Shown here one piece after another: positions 8,839-18,440 of a stretch of 64,000 bases of DNA. This DNA comes from Microbacterium murale (GTDB taxonomy: Bacteria > Actinomycetota > Actinomycetes > Actinomycetales > Microbacteriaceae). The stretch covers positions 1,674,001-1,738,000 of the forward strand of contig NZ_JAUSXK010000001.1 of assembly GCF_030815955.1 (NCBI RefSeq), read 5' to 3'. Made by a program: the position numbers and the translations under genes. Each line of letters opens with the position of its first letter. Position 1 is the stretch's first letter. The notes beneath the pieces were generated by a model. The model had not been told where the DNA came from. It made no database searches and saw only the letters and a list, made by a program, of their open reading frames with translations.

Positions 8839-8852
8839 ATTGACACGTCAAT
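8839..8852. promoter_or_regulatory. MarR operator 2
   Basis: ATTGACACGTCAAT is a palindrome that shares the TTGACA(T/C)GTCAA core with operator 1. It lies 34 bp before the start of the first flavin oxidoreductase gene, where it would overlap or flank that promoter. Confidence 0.6.
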
Positions 8853-8885
8853 CCGGAACGCCCGGTGACGGAGAGGGTGCAGACC

Positions 8886-9998
8886 ATGGCCATTCGAATC
8901 GGTGAGATCGAGTTCGGACTGAACTCCTTCGGCGATGTCGCCAGCGATGGCGGGCGTGTGCTGTCGGATGCTGAGTCGCTGCGGCTGCTCGTCGACGAGG
9001 CGCAGCTCGCGGAGGCCGTAGGGCTCGATGTGTTCAGCGTCGGCGAGCACTACCGGGAAGGGATGGTCGACTCGGCGACTCCCGTGATCCTCGCTGCCGC
9101 CGCGCAGGCCACATCGACCATCCGTCTCGGCACATCGGTGACCGTCCTGTCGACGCAGGACCCGGTGCGGCTCTATCAGCAGTTCGCCACCGTCGACGCA
9201 CTCTCCGGCGGGCGGGCGCATCTCGTACTCGGGCGGGCCTCGGCGATCGAATCGTTCGCGCTGTTCGGCTACGACATCGCCGAGTACGAGCAGATCTTCG
9301 ACGAGAAGCTCGAGCTCTTCCTGCGTCTGATGCGTGAGGACCGAGTGACCTGGACCGGGCAGTACCGCGCGCCGCTCGAGAACGTGCGACTGCATCCCCG
9401 GATGCCGGAGGGCGGGATCCCGGCCTGGATCGGCATCGGCGGGAGTCCCGATTCGGTCATACGCGCGGCCCGGAACGGTCTGCCGCTGATGATGGCGATC
9501 ATCGGCGGACGCCCCGACCGGTTCGCCGGGCACGCCGAGCTCTACCTCCGTGCACTCTCCCGGTTCGGACGGTCGGAGCTCCCGATCGGTCAGCACTCCC
9601 TCGGCTTCATCGCCGACACCGATGAGGAGGCGAAGAACGTGCACTGGAAGCACTGGCAGCCCGTGGTCACCACGATGAGCAAGGAGCGCGGCTTCTACGC
9701 CCCCACCCTCGAGCGTTACAACACAGAGGTCAGTACAGGGGCGCTGTACGTCGGCTCCCCAGAGACGGTGTCGCAGAAGATCGCGCACATCGTCCGCACC
9801 AACCATCTGTCCCGCTTCGATCTGAAGTACGACGTGCTGCACCTGCCGCGGGACGCGCGTGAGCACAGCATCCGCCTCTTCGGCGAGCGCGTCGCGCCTC
9901 GGGTGCGCGAGCTGCTCGAGGAGGATCCGGGCGAGTGGCACCTCACCGGACGCGCGCCTGCCGAGATCGTCAAGGGCGGCAAAGCCGCCCATGCCTGA
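8886..9998 (+). CDS. LLM-class flavin-dependent oxidoreductase 1
   Basis: A 370-residue luciferase-like TIM-barrel protein. Typical segments are FSVGEHYREG (residues 47-56), RLGTSVTVLSTQDPVRLYQQFATVD in pieces, LVLGRAS and WIGIGGSPDSV. The family uses FMN or F420 for monooxygenation or hydride transfer. The substrate is not visible. ATG at 8886 has GGAGAGGG upstream, better than GTG at 8865. It begins an operon with a paralogue and an F420-dependent-type NADP reductase, under the MarR operators. The pairing with a reductase suggests that the latter supplies reduced cofactor. Confidence 0.85.
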   Translation: MAIRIGEIEFGLNSFGDVASDGGRVLSDAESLRLLVDEAQLAEAVGLDVFSVGEHYREGMVDSATPVILAAAAQATSTIRLGTSVTVLSTQDPVRLYQQFATVDALSGGRAHLVLGRASAIESFALFGYDIAEYEQIFDEKLELFLRLMREDRVTWTGQYRAPLENVRLHPRMPEGGIPAWIGIGGSPDSVIRAARNGLPLMMAIIGGRPDRFAGHAELYLRALSRFGRSELPIGQHSLGFIADTDEEAKNVHWKHWQPVVTTMSKERGFYAPTLERYNTEVSTGALYVGSPETVSQKIAHIVRTNHLSRFDLKYDVLHLPRDAREHSIRLFGERVAPRVRELLEEDPGEWHLTGRAPAEIVKGGKAAHA

Positions 9999-10034
9999 GA
10001 CCCCAGACCTGACACCCACGAGAAGAAAGAGATC

Positions 10035-11123
10035 ATGAACGACTTCACCGACCTCGAGTTCGGCATCGACACGTTCGGGGACCTGCCCCGCGATGACCAG
10101 GGCGCCGTCGTCTCATACGGTGCGGCGATCCGCGCCACCGTGGCGGAAGCGGTACTCGCCGATGACGTCGGCATCGACGCGGTCGCCATCGGAGAGCATC
10201 ACCGCCCCGAGTTCGCGATCTCCTCCCCTGAGACCGTTCTGGCGGGGATCGCGACGGCGACGGAGCGCATCCGACTCGGTTCCGGGGTCACTGTGCTGTC
10301 GTCTGACGACCCGGTGCGGGTGTTCCAGCGCTTCGCCACACTCGACGCCCTCTCGAACGGGCGTGCCGAGGTCATCTTGGGCCGAGGATCCTTCACCGAA
10401 TCGTTCCCGCTGTTCGGCTACGACCTCTCCGACTACGACCTGCTGTTCGACGAGAAGATCGATCTCTTCCACGCGCTGCTCGACGAGAAGCCCGTCACCT
10501 GGGAAGGGACGACGCGTGCTGCACTGCACGAGGCGGACGTCTTCCCGAAGACCGATTCGGGGCGGCTGCGCACATGGGTGGGTGTCGGTGGCTCACCGCA
10601 GTCCGTGATCCGCACCGCGCACTACGGGTTCCGGCTCATGCTCGCCATCATCGGGGGCGCGCCCGCCCGCTTCGCACCGTATGTCGACCTCTATCGTCGG
10701 GCGACCGAGCAGTTGGGCACCACTGCTCACCCGGTGGGAATGCACTCCCCCGGTTTCATCGCCGAGACGGACGCGGAGGCGAAGGAGACCTTCTACCCCG
10801 GGTACAAGGTCGTCCGAGACAGGATCGGTGCGCTGCGCGGCTGGCCGCCTCTGACTCGGTCCGACTTCGAGGCTGACGTCGCGCAGGGATCGTTGTACAT
10901 CGGCTCGCCGGAGACCGTCGCCCGGAAGATGGCCGGTGCCATCCGCACGCTGGATGCCGGACGATTCGACCTCATCTACTCAGCGGGTGGCGCCATGTCT
11001 GCGAGCGCGCGTCTTCGTGCCGTCGAGCTGTACGGCACGAAGGTGATCCCGATGGTGCGCGAACTACTGGCCGAGACGCCTGCGGAGTCCGTCATGACCG
11101 GAACGGGTTCCGGTCATGAGTGA
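10035..11123 (+). CDS. LLM-class flavin-dependent oxidoreductase 2
   Basis: A 362-residue paralogue of the preceding gene. It shares the order of motifs: [61 protein letters not shown] and ETVARKM. The two are similar along their whole length, so they arose by duplication and may work on related substrates or as a heteromer. It starts 36 nt after gene 1 with AAGAAAGAG as ribosome-binding site, and its end overlaps the next start by 8 nt. Confidence 0.85.
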   Translation: MNDFTDLEFGIDTFGDLPRDDQGAVVSYGAAIRATVAEAVLADDVGIDAVAIGEHHRPEFAISSPETVLAGIATATERIRLGSGVTVLSSDDPVRVFQRFATLDALSNGRAEVILGRGSFTESFPLFGYDLSDYDLLFDEKIDLFHALLDEKPVTWEGTTRAALHEADVFPKTDSGRLRTWVGVGGSPQSVIRTAHYGFRLMLAIIGGAPARFAPYVDLYRRATEQLGTTAHPVGMHSPGFIAETDAEAKETFYPGYKVVRDRIGALRGWPPLTRSDFEADVAQGSLYIGSPETVARKMAGAIRTLDAGRFDLIYSAGGAMSASARLRAVELYGTKVIPMVRELLAETPAESVMTGTGSGHE

Positions 11124-11832
11124 TCGGAACGACAAGGTCGACGACGTGACCGTGGGCATCCTCGGAGCCGGCAAGGTGGGCACGGTTCTGGCCCGCCTTG
11201 CCATGGCCGCCGGTTATCGCGTGCTCATCGCCGGCTCCGGAGACCCGGAGCGGATCGCCCTCACGATCGATGTGCTCGCGCCCGGTGCGAAGGCTGTGCG
11301 TTCAGAAGAGGCTGCCCGGGAGTCGGACATCGTCGTTCTGGCGTTGCCCCTCGGCAAGTACCGGAATCTTCCGGTCGCGTCGCTCGAAGGCAAGCTTGTC
11401 GTGGATGCCATGAACTACTGGTGGGAGACCGACGGCATCCGCGACGACCTGAACGACCCGCGCACCTCGACGAGCGAGATCGTGCAGGAGTTCCTGCCGG
11501 GTTCGCGCGTCGTGAAGGCGCTGAACCACATGGGCTATCACGACCTCGAGGAGGAAGCCCGGCCGGCAGGTGCGGACGGGCGCAAGGCGATTGCGATCGC
11601 GGGCGATCTGAAAGGTGACCTCGCGCAGGTGGGCGAGTTCATCGACGCGCTGGGATTCGACCCTCTTATCGCCGGGCCTCTCGCCGCGGGCGCGCTCTTG
11701 GAGCCCGGCATGCCCACGTTCGGAGCCGATCTTCCGATCGAAGAGCTTCGCGGACTCATCGAGTCCGCCGCCGAGGAATCCTCGTTCGCGCAGCGTCGCC
11801 ATCACCGGGACGAGTCGGTGAGCCAGGGCTGA
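11116..11832 (+). CDS. NADPH-dependent F420 reductase-like protein
   Basis: A 238-residue Rossmann protein with [16 protein letters not shown] near the N-terminus (residues 13-28), the GxGxxG loop of the F420-dependent NADP oxidoreductase family. Further matches are VLALPLGKY and VVDAMNYWW. In this family the enzyme moves hydride between NADPH and coenzyme F420. Other members act as NAD(P)-binding oxidoreductases without F420, so the cofactor is inferred. The 8-nt overlap with the upstream oxidoreductase gene indicates one operon. Its presence makes F420 or reduced flavin use by the two LLM proteins plausible. Confidence 0.78.
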   Translation: MSDRNDKVDDVTVGILGAGKVGTVLARLAMAAGYRVLIAGSGDPERIALTIDVLAPGAKAVRSEEAARESDIVVLALPLGKYRNLPVASLEGKLVVDAMNYWWETDGIRDDLNDPRTSTSEIVQEFLPGSRVVKALNHMGYHDLEEEARPAGADGRKAIAIAGDLKGDLAQVGEFIDALGFDPLIAGPLAAGALLEPGMPTFGADLPIEELRGLIESAAEESSFAQRRHHRDESVSQG

Positions 11833-11856
11833 GCCGCAAGCGCCTTCACGGTGTTC

Positions 11857-12468
11857 TCAGCCCTTCACTGCGTCAACCTTCGTGCGGGTGAGACCCATGG
11901 AGATGTAAGCGGAGAACCCCGCACGCTTCGCGAACCTGATGCGCCTCCGCTGAATCTCGGTGAACCCGAGTTTGGCGTACAGCCTGAGAGCGGCGACATT
12001 CGTGTCCTTGATGTCACGCAGCACGAACTCGTCGGAGGGCAGCTCCAACAGCCGCAGCATGAGCGCTGTGGCCACGCCCCTGCCCTGATGCTGCGGCGCC
12101 GTCGTGACGAACGCGATCTCCGTGAGCCCTTCGCGAGCATCTTCGTACGCCCCCATGAACTGACTTCGGATGATGCGGAAGCTGATCGCACCGTGCACAG
12201 CGCCGAGCACGCGCTGAAGCTCTCGCCGATCCGGCTCGAAGCACTCCTGCCCTCCCTCAGTGACGACGGCGACCGCGGCAGGCTCCCCATCGACCAACGC
12301 GACGTGGAAGCGCGCCAGGATGAGCATGGGGGCGAAGGCATCGGCGAGCACGCGCGCGTCTTTGGAGAAGAAGGCGAAATCCTCGGCGAACCCCTGCACG
12401 AGAACCCCCGCGACCCTGTGCCGATACTCCTCGCCGAGTTCGTCTGCGCGTGCAATATCGATCTTCAT
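11857..12468 (-). CDS. GNAT-family N-acetyltransferase
   Basis: A 203-residue acyltransferase. The acetyl-CoA pyrophosphate loop QHQGRGVATALM lies near residue 127, and the C-terminal NVAALRLYAKLGF motif is typical of the last part of the fold. The acceptor is not visible. It starts inside the end of the TetR gene (ATGA, 4-nt overlap), so the pair is cotranscribed and coupled. A TetR-controlled acetyltransferase suggests detoxification of a small molecule, which is inference. Confidence 0.85.
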   Translation of the reverse strand: MKIDIARADELGEEYRHRVAGVLVQGFAEDFAFFSKDARVLADAFAPMLILARFHVALVDGEPAAVAVVTEGGQECFEPDRRELQRVLGAVHGAISFRIIRSQFMGAYEDAREGLTEIAFVTTAPQHQGRGVATALMLRLLELPSDEFVLRDIKDTNVAALRLYAKLGFTEIQRRRIRFAKRAGFSAYISMGLTRTKVDAVKG

Positions 12469-13070
12469 CGGGTTCCTCCTGTGAGAATTCGGATAATCAG
12501 GTCGACATCAGGCTCTGCAGATGCCTCCCGCAGAGCAACATGCATCGTCGTCATACCGGCAAGCATGGCGAAGTAGTGAGCGGTGATTCGGGCAGGTTCT
12601 CCCGCTGTGATCTGACCCTCCGCCTGGCCACGTTCAACGAGCGAGGCGAAGGCCCGCCAGAGCGTCCGTTGCGCTGCGGCCAGCCGCGACGCGGTCCCCT
12701 CAGGCGTGTCGGTCGTGAAGCCCTGGTTGATCACCATGTAGAACTCCGCGGCGCCGTTGTTCGCCACGAGGTCTGCCACGTACGTCTCAGTGAAGGAACG
12801 GATCATGGCTATCGGATCCCCGTCGGTCGAGAGCTGGGCAGCGACAGCGCCGAGTCCACGCGAGGCCTGTTCGATCAGTTCGTCGAACAGCTCTTCCTTG
12901 CCGGCGTAGTGCCGATAGATCGAACCGGTGCTGATCCCCGCCTCGACGGCGATCTGTCGAATGTTCGCGGCAGCGAAACCGCGGTGGGCGAACACGCGGA
13001 CGGCGGCTGTCTCGACAGCAGAGCGCGTGGCTGAGCGCAACGCCTTGTTCTGTTCCGTTGTTCGCGGCAC
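12465..13070 (-). CDS. TetR-family transcriptional regulator
   Basis: A 201-residue regulator. The N-terminal helix-turn-helix is clear: FAHRGFAAANIRQIAVEAG, then STGSIYRHYAGKEELFDEL (residues 27-65). The C-terminal ligand domain is unassigned. A 14-bp palindrome (13085-13098) lies 15 bp upstream of the ATG and is the likely self-operator. It is coupled to the downstream GNAT gene. Confidence 0.9.
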   Translation of the reverse strand: MPRTTEQNKALRSATRSAVETAAVRVFAHRGFAAANIRQIAVEAGISTGSIYRHYAGKEELFDELIEQASRGLGAVAAQLSTDGDPIAMIRSFTETYVADLVANNGAAEFYMVINQGFTTDTPEGTASRLAAAQRTLWRAFASLVERGQAEGQITAGEPARITAHYFAMLAGMTTMHVALREASAEPDVDLIIRILTGGTR

Positions 13071-13084
13071 GACGATCCTTCCAG

Positions 13085-13098
13085 TGAACCTATGTTCA
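13085..13098. promoter_or_regulatory. TetR operator candidate
   Basis: TGAAC-CTAT-GTTCA is a perfect 5-bp inverted repeat around a 4-bp gap, 15 bp upstream of the TetR start. Position and symmetry fit autorepression. Confidence 0.55.
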
Positions 13099-13270
13099 TT
13101 TTATTCGCTCGAGGGCCAATACGCAACACAACCCTGTGCTCGGTGCCGTCTCGGCGAACGCAACCGGCCGTCACCTTTCCGTGATCATTCATCTCGAGGA
13201 CACGGTCACGTCACGCGCGGGCACAACCGTGGAGGTGTTCAATGCTCCCCATCTCTCAAGGAGAACAACA

Positions 13271-14143
13271 ATGCGCACTCGCACCCTCACGCTGGCCGCC
13301 GCGGCCGGCATCGTCGGGCTCTCGCTCGTCGCCACCCCGGCCATCGCAGCCCAACCGGAGAAGGTTTCGGTCATCACGACGGCGCATCGCGGCGCCATGG
13401 CCTACGCACCCGAGAACACGCTCGTCGCATTCAAGGTCGGCATCGAGCAGAAGGCCACCTGGATCGAGTCGGATGTGCAGCTCAGCAAGGACGGCGTGCC
13501 CATCCTCATCCACGACACGACCCTGACCCGCACGACGAACGTCGAGGAGGTCTTCCCCGACCGTGCGCCGTGGAAGGTCGCCGACTTCACTCTCGAGGAG
13601 ATCAAGCAGCTCGACGCCGGATCCTGGTTCGGCGAGGAGTTCGCCGGCGAACAGGTCCCCACGCTCGCGGAGATGGTGTCGCAGGTGCGGTCGAGCCGGT
13701 CGGGCATCATCATGGAGCTCAAGGCACCCGAGCTGTACCCGGGCGTCGAGCAGGAAGTCATCGACGTCTTCGATTCGTTCCCCGGCTACGTGAACTCGGC
13801 GCTCGCGAGTGAGCGTCTCGCGGTGCAGAGCTTCAACTGGGACTCGATGGCGACGTACGCCGAACTGCAGCCCGAGGTGCCGGTGGGCCTTCTCGGCACG
13901 GTGCCCGTCGCCGACCTCGCCGCCTACGGCCAGTGGGCCGACCAGGTCAACCCGAACTTCGGGGCCGTGACGGCCGACTACGTCGACGCCGTACACGCGG
14001 CCGGCATGGTCATCAACACCTACACGGTCAACGAGGTCGCCGACATGGCGCGCATGCTCGACTACGGCGTCGACGGGATCATCACCAACCGCCCAGACGT
14101 GCTCGAAGACCTGCTCGCGCAGCGCAACATCGAGAAGCGCTAA
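13271..14143 (+). CDS. Secreted glycerophosphodiester phosphodiesterase
   Basis: A 290-residue protein with a signal peptide (residues 1-26, ending ATPAIAA). The family hydrolyses glycerophosphodiesters to glycerol-3-phosphate and an alcohol. The active-site start is TAHRGAMAYAPENT, with HRG and the metal ligand Glu; SDVQLSKDGVPILIHD supplies further ligands and the second His. YGVDGIITNRPD closes the barrel as in other GDPDs. ATG at 13271 has AAGGAGAA upstream. The reading frame is open for 45 codons before it, without a ribosome-binding site. Export suggests scavenging of phosphate or glycerol from lipid or teichoic-acid breakdown. Confidence 0.92.
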   Translation: MRTRTLTLAAAAGIVGLSLVATPAIAAQPEKVSVITTAHRGAMAYAPENTLVAFKVGIEQKATWIESDVQLSKDGVPILIHDTTLTRTTNVEEVFPDRAPWKVADFTLEEIKQLDAGSWFGEEFAGEQVPTLAEMVSQVRSSRSGIIMELKAPELYPGVEQEVIDVFDSFPGYVNSALASERLAVQSFNWDSMATYAELQPEVPVGLLGTVPVADLAAYGQWADQVNPNFGAVTADYVDAVHAAGMVINTYTVNEVADMARMLDYGVDGIITNRPDVLEDLLAQRNIEKR

Positions 14144-14386
14144 GCGATCTCACCACGCGGCTCGTCCCGGTCTTCGGATCGAGGCGGGCCGCTTCGCGCG
14201 TGTCCTGGACAGGCATCCCGCTGCGGGTCTACGCCCAGCCGAACAAGCCGTCATGGCCGTCGGAGTGCACGAGCAGACTCCCTCGGCCGACACCATGAGC
14301 AGACGGTTGGTGAGGGGGCTGGTGAGGCTCAAATAACCGGCTTAGTCGACGGAACAACGAGCTATCACAAGGCGCACCGGTGGAGT

Positions 14387-16714
14387 TCAGGTGGGATTGC
14401 GCACGAGCCTGCGTCTGAGCACGAAGAGCGCGCCACCGGCGAGCAGGAGAAGCAGGGCGACGGCGGCCAAACGGGCGACCTCTGCGCCGGTCATCGCGAG
14501 CGCCGATGCGTCGTTGCGTGGGGTGACGACGGCCGGATCGACCGGCGGAACAACGACCGTGCCCAGGCCGGGAAGCACCGCATCAAAATCCAGTTCACTC
14601 AGGAAGATGTCGCCTGCACCGGCGTTCACGGCGCCGTCGATCGCTCCGTAGGTGAGGCCCTGCACCCAAGTGGACCCGCCGCCCGCGATGTACAGGTTGG
14701 CCTCGTCCCATTCGTCGGCACCATCGCGCTGCATTGAGCCGAATTGGCTTTGTTCGACGACGGAGCCATCGGGGGCCATGGTTGTCGCGAAGACATCGAC
14801 GCCTCCTGAGCCGGGGGCGAACAGCCCGCTGGTGTGGCCGACGAGAAGGAGGCTCGCGTCTGCATCCACGGCGATCGCCGCGCCGCGATCATCGCCGCTC
14901 GTGCCCTGCTGGGACACCCAGCGAGTGGCACCATCTGCGTCAAGCGCCAGCGCGAACGCGTCGGTGCCACCCGCGGACGATTCCCCCAGGACGCCGCCGG
15001 TGAAGCCCGCGGCGACGACGCCACCGCCGCTCGCAACGAGTGCGGCCACCTGCTCAGTCTCCTCGGTTCCGAACTGCGACATCCATCTCTGCGAGCCGTC
15101 GGCATCGAACGCCGCCACCCAGCCGTCGTAGCCGCCAGCGCTCGTCGAACCGGGTAGAGCCCCGCCGCTCGTGCCACCGACGAACACCCCGCCGTCGTCG
15201 GCGAGGGCAACGGCGAAGCCCTTGTCTTCGCCGTTGCTACCGAACTGAGTCGACCACAGCACCTCTCCGTCGGACGAAACACGGGCCAGGATCACGTCCT
15301 TGTCGCCGGCGCTGTCGAATCCGTCGAGCGAGCCGGAGGTATAGCCGCTGAGGTAGGCGCCACCCGTGCCGTCCGGCGCGATGCCGTAGATCCGATCCGC
15401 AGCGGCCTGGCTGCCGAGATGTGTGCGCCAACTCTCCTGGCCCACCGCATCGATCTTCACGGCAAAGGCATCGTCGTTCGTGCCCGCCTCGTGCTCCATT
15501 CTCTGGAATCCGCCAACGATAACGGCATTGTCGGATGCCGGAACCACTCCGTACGCTCGTTCGTTGAGCGGCGTTGAGATGGGGGTGGCCCACAAGGCCT
15601 CGCCGTCAGTGGACTGCTTCGTCACCACGATGTCGAATCCGCCGGCGTTCTCGATGTCGAGCATCGCGCCGGCCGAATTGAGCGCCTGCACCGTCCCGTC
15701 TCCGGGGAAGCCCACGACGCCGCCGGCGCGATCGTCTCCGGAGCTACCGAACTGCTGGCCCTCGAACGGCGACGGGGGCGTTGTCTGCAAGTAGCTGGCG
15801 AGATCTACGATGCCCTCGCGGAACCCGGTCTTCCACACGCCCCAGTCGTGACCTCCGTTGTAGACCCGAAGCTCGGCGCTCACCCCGGGGACTCGCTTGA
15901 CGTGGTTGTAGAGAGTGGCCGCCTCGTAGTCGAGGTCATGAATCGCGTTGGCCGGGTCGGGGTTCGCCCATTCGTCGTCACCGACAGCGACGAAGACGTG
16001 CACCGGCATGGCCGGATCGAGCGCCCCGAAGCTCGCCGGGTAGCTCAGCTCTTGGTATCGTCCTTCGTCGTAGAGCGCGTCCCCGACGCCGTAGGCGCCG
16101 AACTCCCGCGTGGAGGAGTCGAGCGGAGTCGTCGGAAAGTAGACAGCCGGGCTGAGCGCTAACGCAGCCGAGAAGAGATCCTGGTGGGCCGATACAAAGC
16201 GCACGGCCCCTGCGCCGCCCATGGAGTATCCACCGACGCCCCGCGAGGCGCGGTCGTCGATGGTGCGGAACTCGGCATCGATGTGATCGACGAGATCGGT
16301 CGTGAACGCGGTCTCGACCGCGACGCCTGGTGTCGAGCCTGCCGCGATTCCGGTGTATTGGGAGTCGACGTAGTAACTGCCGCGACCACTCCAGGGCGCA
16401 TCCGGCATGATGACGATCATCGGCGGGATGGCACCGGAGGCGATGAGCTCGTCGAGATCGCCGGCCACCTGCTGCCACGCGGCTTGCGTGTCGCCGCGTC
16501 CGTGCAACAGGTAGAGCGATGGGTAGCGGGTGGAGGATTCACTGTCGTAGCCCTCTGGCAGATACACCGAGTATTCGATGCTCCCGCCGAGCGATGCGCT
16601 CGTTGCTGCTCCTCCGAGGAGTTGGCTTGCTGCATGAGCCGGTGTCGCGGAGGCGACGAGCGATGCGGCGACGAAGGCTCCGCATAGCAGCGCGGCAAAG
16701 GGCTTTTTCCACAT
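14387..16714 (-). CDS. Secreted, wall-anchored esterase with beta-propeller-like repeats
   Basis: A 775-residue protein. A signal peptide (about 1-28) is followed by an alpha/beta-hydrolase domain of the esterase D/feruloyl esterase type (about 30-310): YLLHGRGDTQAAW, nucleophile motif GGYSMGGAG and C-terminal GGHDWGVWK with the catalytic His. From about 320 to 700 comes a series of repeats of the form GEVLWSTQFGSNGEDKG, each with Trp, FG and GGxDxF elements, as in bacterial beta-propeller (SBBP-like) repeats. The C-terminus has LAMTG, a hydrophobic helix and RRRLVR, a sorting signal of the LAxTG kind. A LacI-type operator lies 34 bp upstream. The substrate could be a polysaccharide ester. 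Confidence 0.8.
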   Translation of the reverse strand: MWKKPFAALLCGAFVAASLVASATPAHAASQLLGGAATSASLGGSIEYSVYLPEGYDSESSTRYPSLYLLHGRGDTQAAWQQVAGDLDELIASGAIPPMIVIMPDAPWSGRGSYYVDSQYTGIAAGSTPGVAVETAFTTDLVDHIDAEFRTIDDRASRGVGGYSMGGAGAVRFVSAHQDLFSAALALSPAVYFPTTPLDSSTREFGAYGVGDALYDEGRYQELSYPASFGALDPAMPVHVFVAVGDDEWANPDPANAIHDLDYEAATLYNHVKRVPGVSAELRVYNGGHDWGVWKTGFREGIVDLASYLQTTPPSPFEGQQFGSSGDDRAGGVVGFPGDGTVQALNSAGAMLDIENAGGFDIVVTKQSTDGEALWATPISTPLNERAYGVVPASDNAVIVGGFQRMEHEAGTNDDAFAVKIDAVGQESWRTHLGSQAAADRIYGIAPDGTGGAYLSGYTSGSLDGFDSAGDKDVILARVSSDGEVLWSTQFGSNGEDKGFAVALADDGGVFVGGTSGGALPGSTSAGGYDGWVAAFDADGSQRWMSQFGTEETEQVAALVASGGGVVAAGFTGGVLGESSAGGTDAFALALDADGATRWVSQQGTSGDDRGAAIAVDADASLLLVGHTSGLFAPGSGGVDVFATTMAPDGSVVEQSQFGSMQRDGADEWDEANLYIAGGGSTWVQGLTYGAIDGAVNAGAGDIFLSELDFDAVLPGLGTVVVPPVDPAVVTPRNDASALAMTGAEVARLAAVALLLLLAGGALFVLRRRLVRNPT

Positions 16715-16747
16715 CGTTGTGGTGCTCCTGTTCAGGGAATCGGGTGG

Positions 16748-16761
16748 TGTAAACGATTACA
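16748..16761. promoter_or_regulatory. LacI-family (cre-like) operator upstream of the esterase
   Basis: TGTAAACGATTACA fits the TGWNANCGNTNWCA pattern of LacI-family sites. It is 34 bp upstream of the esterase start and implies carbon-source control. No LacI regulator is in the window. Confidence 0.5.
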
Positions 16762-17011
16762 GGAACTTTGGCACTGGGCAGATGAGATGTCAATGGGGCG
16801 GTGTCGGGTGTGATGCGCCTTGCTGAGCCATGCGGACGAGCGGCACTTCGCGTGCACGCTGATCGGTGACGTCCGTGGAGTGGTGGAGATTCGGGTGGCG
16901 TGCCCAATCGAGGACGAGTTCAACGAACGGCATGGCGAGATACGCTGGGTCGCGAGCCCTTGACTCCGAGGAATATTCGTTTCGGTCGCGATGAAGCAGT
17001 GGTGAGGAAAG

Positions 17012-17882
17012 ATGATCGATATCGACGAGCCCCTGGTGGCCGAACTCATATCGGAGCAGTTTCCACACTGGAGCACACTGCGCGTTCGCGCGGTTCCGCA
17101 ACAGGGGTGGGACAACCGGACGTTTCGCCTGGGAGATGACCTGTCCGTGCGGTTGCCCAGTGGCGAGGCCTATGCCGCGGCTGTCGAGAAAGAGAAGCGC
17201 GCGCTCGAGTTCCTCGACGGGAAGCTTCCGGTTCTTGTCCCCAGTGTCATGGCAGTCGGAGCGCCAAGCCGGGAACTACCCGCTTCCTTGGTCCGTACGT
17301 CGATGGTTGCCCGGTAACACGATCGACGAGAATTCGCTGATCGACCGGGTCTCCTTGGCCGTCGATCTGGGATCCGTGTTGCGCGCACTGAGATCGCTCC
17401 CGACAGATGCGGGCGCCTCAGCGGGACGACATTCCTTCTACCGCGGCTGTCACCCGAGCGTGTACAGCGATCAAGTGCAGATCGCCCTCGAACGTCTGGG
17501 AGACGACGTCGATGCGGAGCGGTGCCGAGAGATCTGGCTCGCCGCGACGACATCTGCGTGGGATGCCGAGCCCGTCTGGTTTCACGGAGACGTTGCCACC
17601 GGCAACCTCCTTACAGAGCAAGGAAGACTCTCGGCAGTCATCGATCTCGGCACATGCGGGATCGGCGACCCCGCATGTGATCTCGTCATCGCATGGACCT
17701 ACTTTGATGGCGAGGCGCGTGCGGCGTTTCGCGAGTCGGTCGCCCTCGATGATGCGACATGGCAACGCGCGCGAGGATGGGCCCTCTGGAAAGCACTTGT
17801 AACCATGTCGGACCAGTCCAGTCCAGATCCCGGGAGAACTCAGCAGCGTGTGCTGGCCAAAGTCCTCTCCACAGCGCCCTAG
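17012..17882 (+). pseudogene. Aminoglycoside phosphotransferase-family protein, frameshifted
   Basis: Two overlapping reading frames give one phosphotransferase of about 289 residues if one base is removed. The first frame (from ATG 17012, GAGGAAAG upstream) covers the N-lobe up to PSRE. The second picks up at YPLPWSVRRWLPGN and continues to the stop. The switch falls at about 17276, where an extra C in GAACTAC breaks the reading. The C-lobe keeps the catalytic loop WFHGDVATGNLL and the metal motif VIDLGTCGIGDPACDL, so the kinase core is otherwise intact. This family phosphorylates antibiotics or small alcohols such as choline; no substrate can be named. It is either a recent pseudogene or a sequencing error. 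Confidence 0.8.
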
Positions 17883-18205
17883 GCGCTCTTCGATCAATCA
17901 CTGCCGCCCCCGCGACGAACGAGCTTCAGCGCACAGGTGCTGGTTCAGTCGACTGCGGCATCTTGAGCAACTCCTCAGACCGGTCGAACTACTCAGTGCC
18001 CACCCGGTCGTGCTGACATCGATTCACGCGGCACCTACAACTCAGTGTAGGTTCGGGCCCGATATGGCGGCGGATCGGGCCGAACCCGGGGTAGTTGGCA
18101 GCGATTCTCAACGTGCTCGTCCGCGACAAGTGGCCGATTCCTACCTCCGAACGTGACTTCAGGGTCCGCGCTGCGCCCTTGTTCTGATTCTTGGTCGGGA
18201 GCGAT
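17883..18205. other. Gene-free stretch with hairpins
   Basis: No convincing coding sequence is present. It holds a hairpin with ACCTACA and TGTAGGT arms (18033-18052) and, directly after it, a longer one with arms GTTCGGGCCCGAT (18051-18063) and ATCGGGCCGAAC (18074-18085, one base unpaired). The second could end transcription of the phosphotransferase gene. Part of the first (18038-18054) reappears inverted at the end of dnaB. Confidence 0.45.
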
Positions 18206-18440
18206 TCAGTGCTTGATCGCCGACGTGCGCCGCCTCGCGAAGCCCGCGAATTGGCGCCACCAGGATCGCTTCGTCGACGGCCTCCCGGCGTCCAGCGCAC
18301 GGTCGTCGGGACCGCAGTTGCGTAGCGCCTCGATTGCGCTCAAGTTCCACGCCCAACGTCGCCGAGAGGTACAACATGCCCGTCTCCAGTTCGGACGGGA
18401 ACGATGTCACGAACATAGGGACGATGCGGTCGATTCTCAT
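18206..18440 (-). pseudogene. Remnant of a DUF6527-like gene (internally deleted)
   Basis: The first 26 codons (ATG 18440) read FVTSFPSELETGMLYLS, like the start of DUF6527-type proteins (x-F-x-x-F-P-x-x-L-x-x-G-x-L-Y-x-S). The expected cysteine-rich middle (CxCGCG) is missing. In a shifted frame, the end reads LSAIEALRNCGPDD and KRSWWRQFAGFARRR, then a stop at 18206. That resembles the basic, Trp-containing tails of such proteins. I read this as a gene that lost its middle. Its start overlaps the stop of an upstream tail by ATGA. DUF6527 genes often sit beside ThiF/E2 ubiquitin-like genes in bacteria. The assignment is from memory of the family and is weak. Confidence 0.4.

Noticed and set aside
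11116..11832. Certain F420-dependence
   Set aside because: The fold matches the F420-dependent NADP oxidoreductase family, but several members use other partners, so F420 is not claimed as fact.
17883..18205. tRNA or other structured RNA gene
   Set aside because: The hairpins do not form a cloverleaf, and no CCA end or anticodon arm can be drawn.
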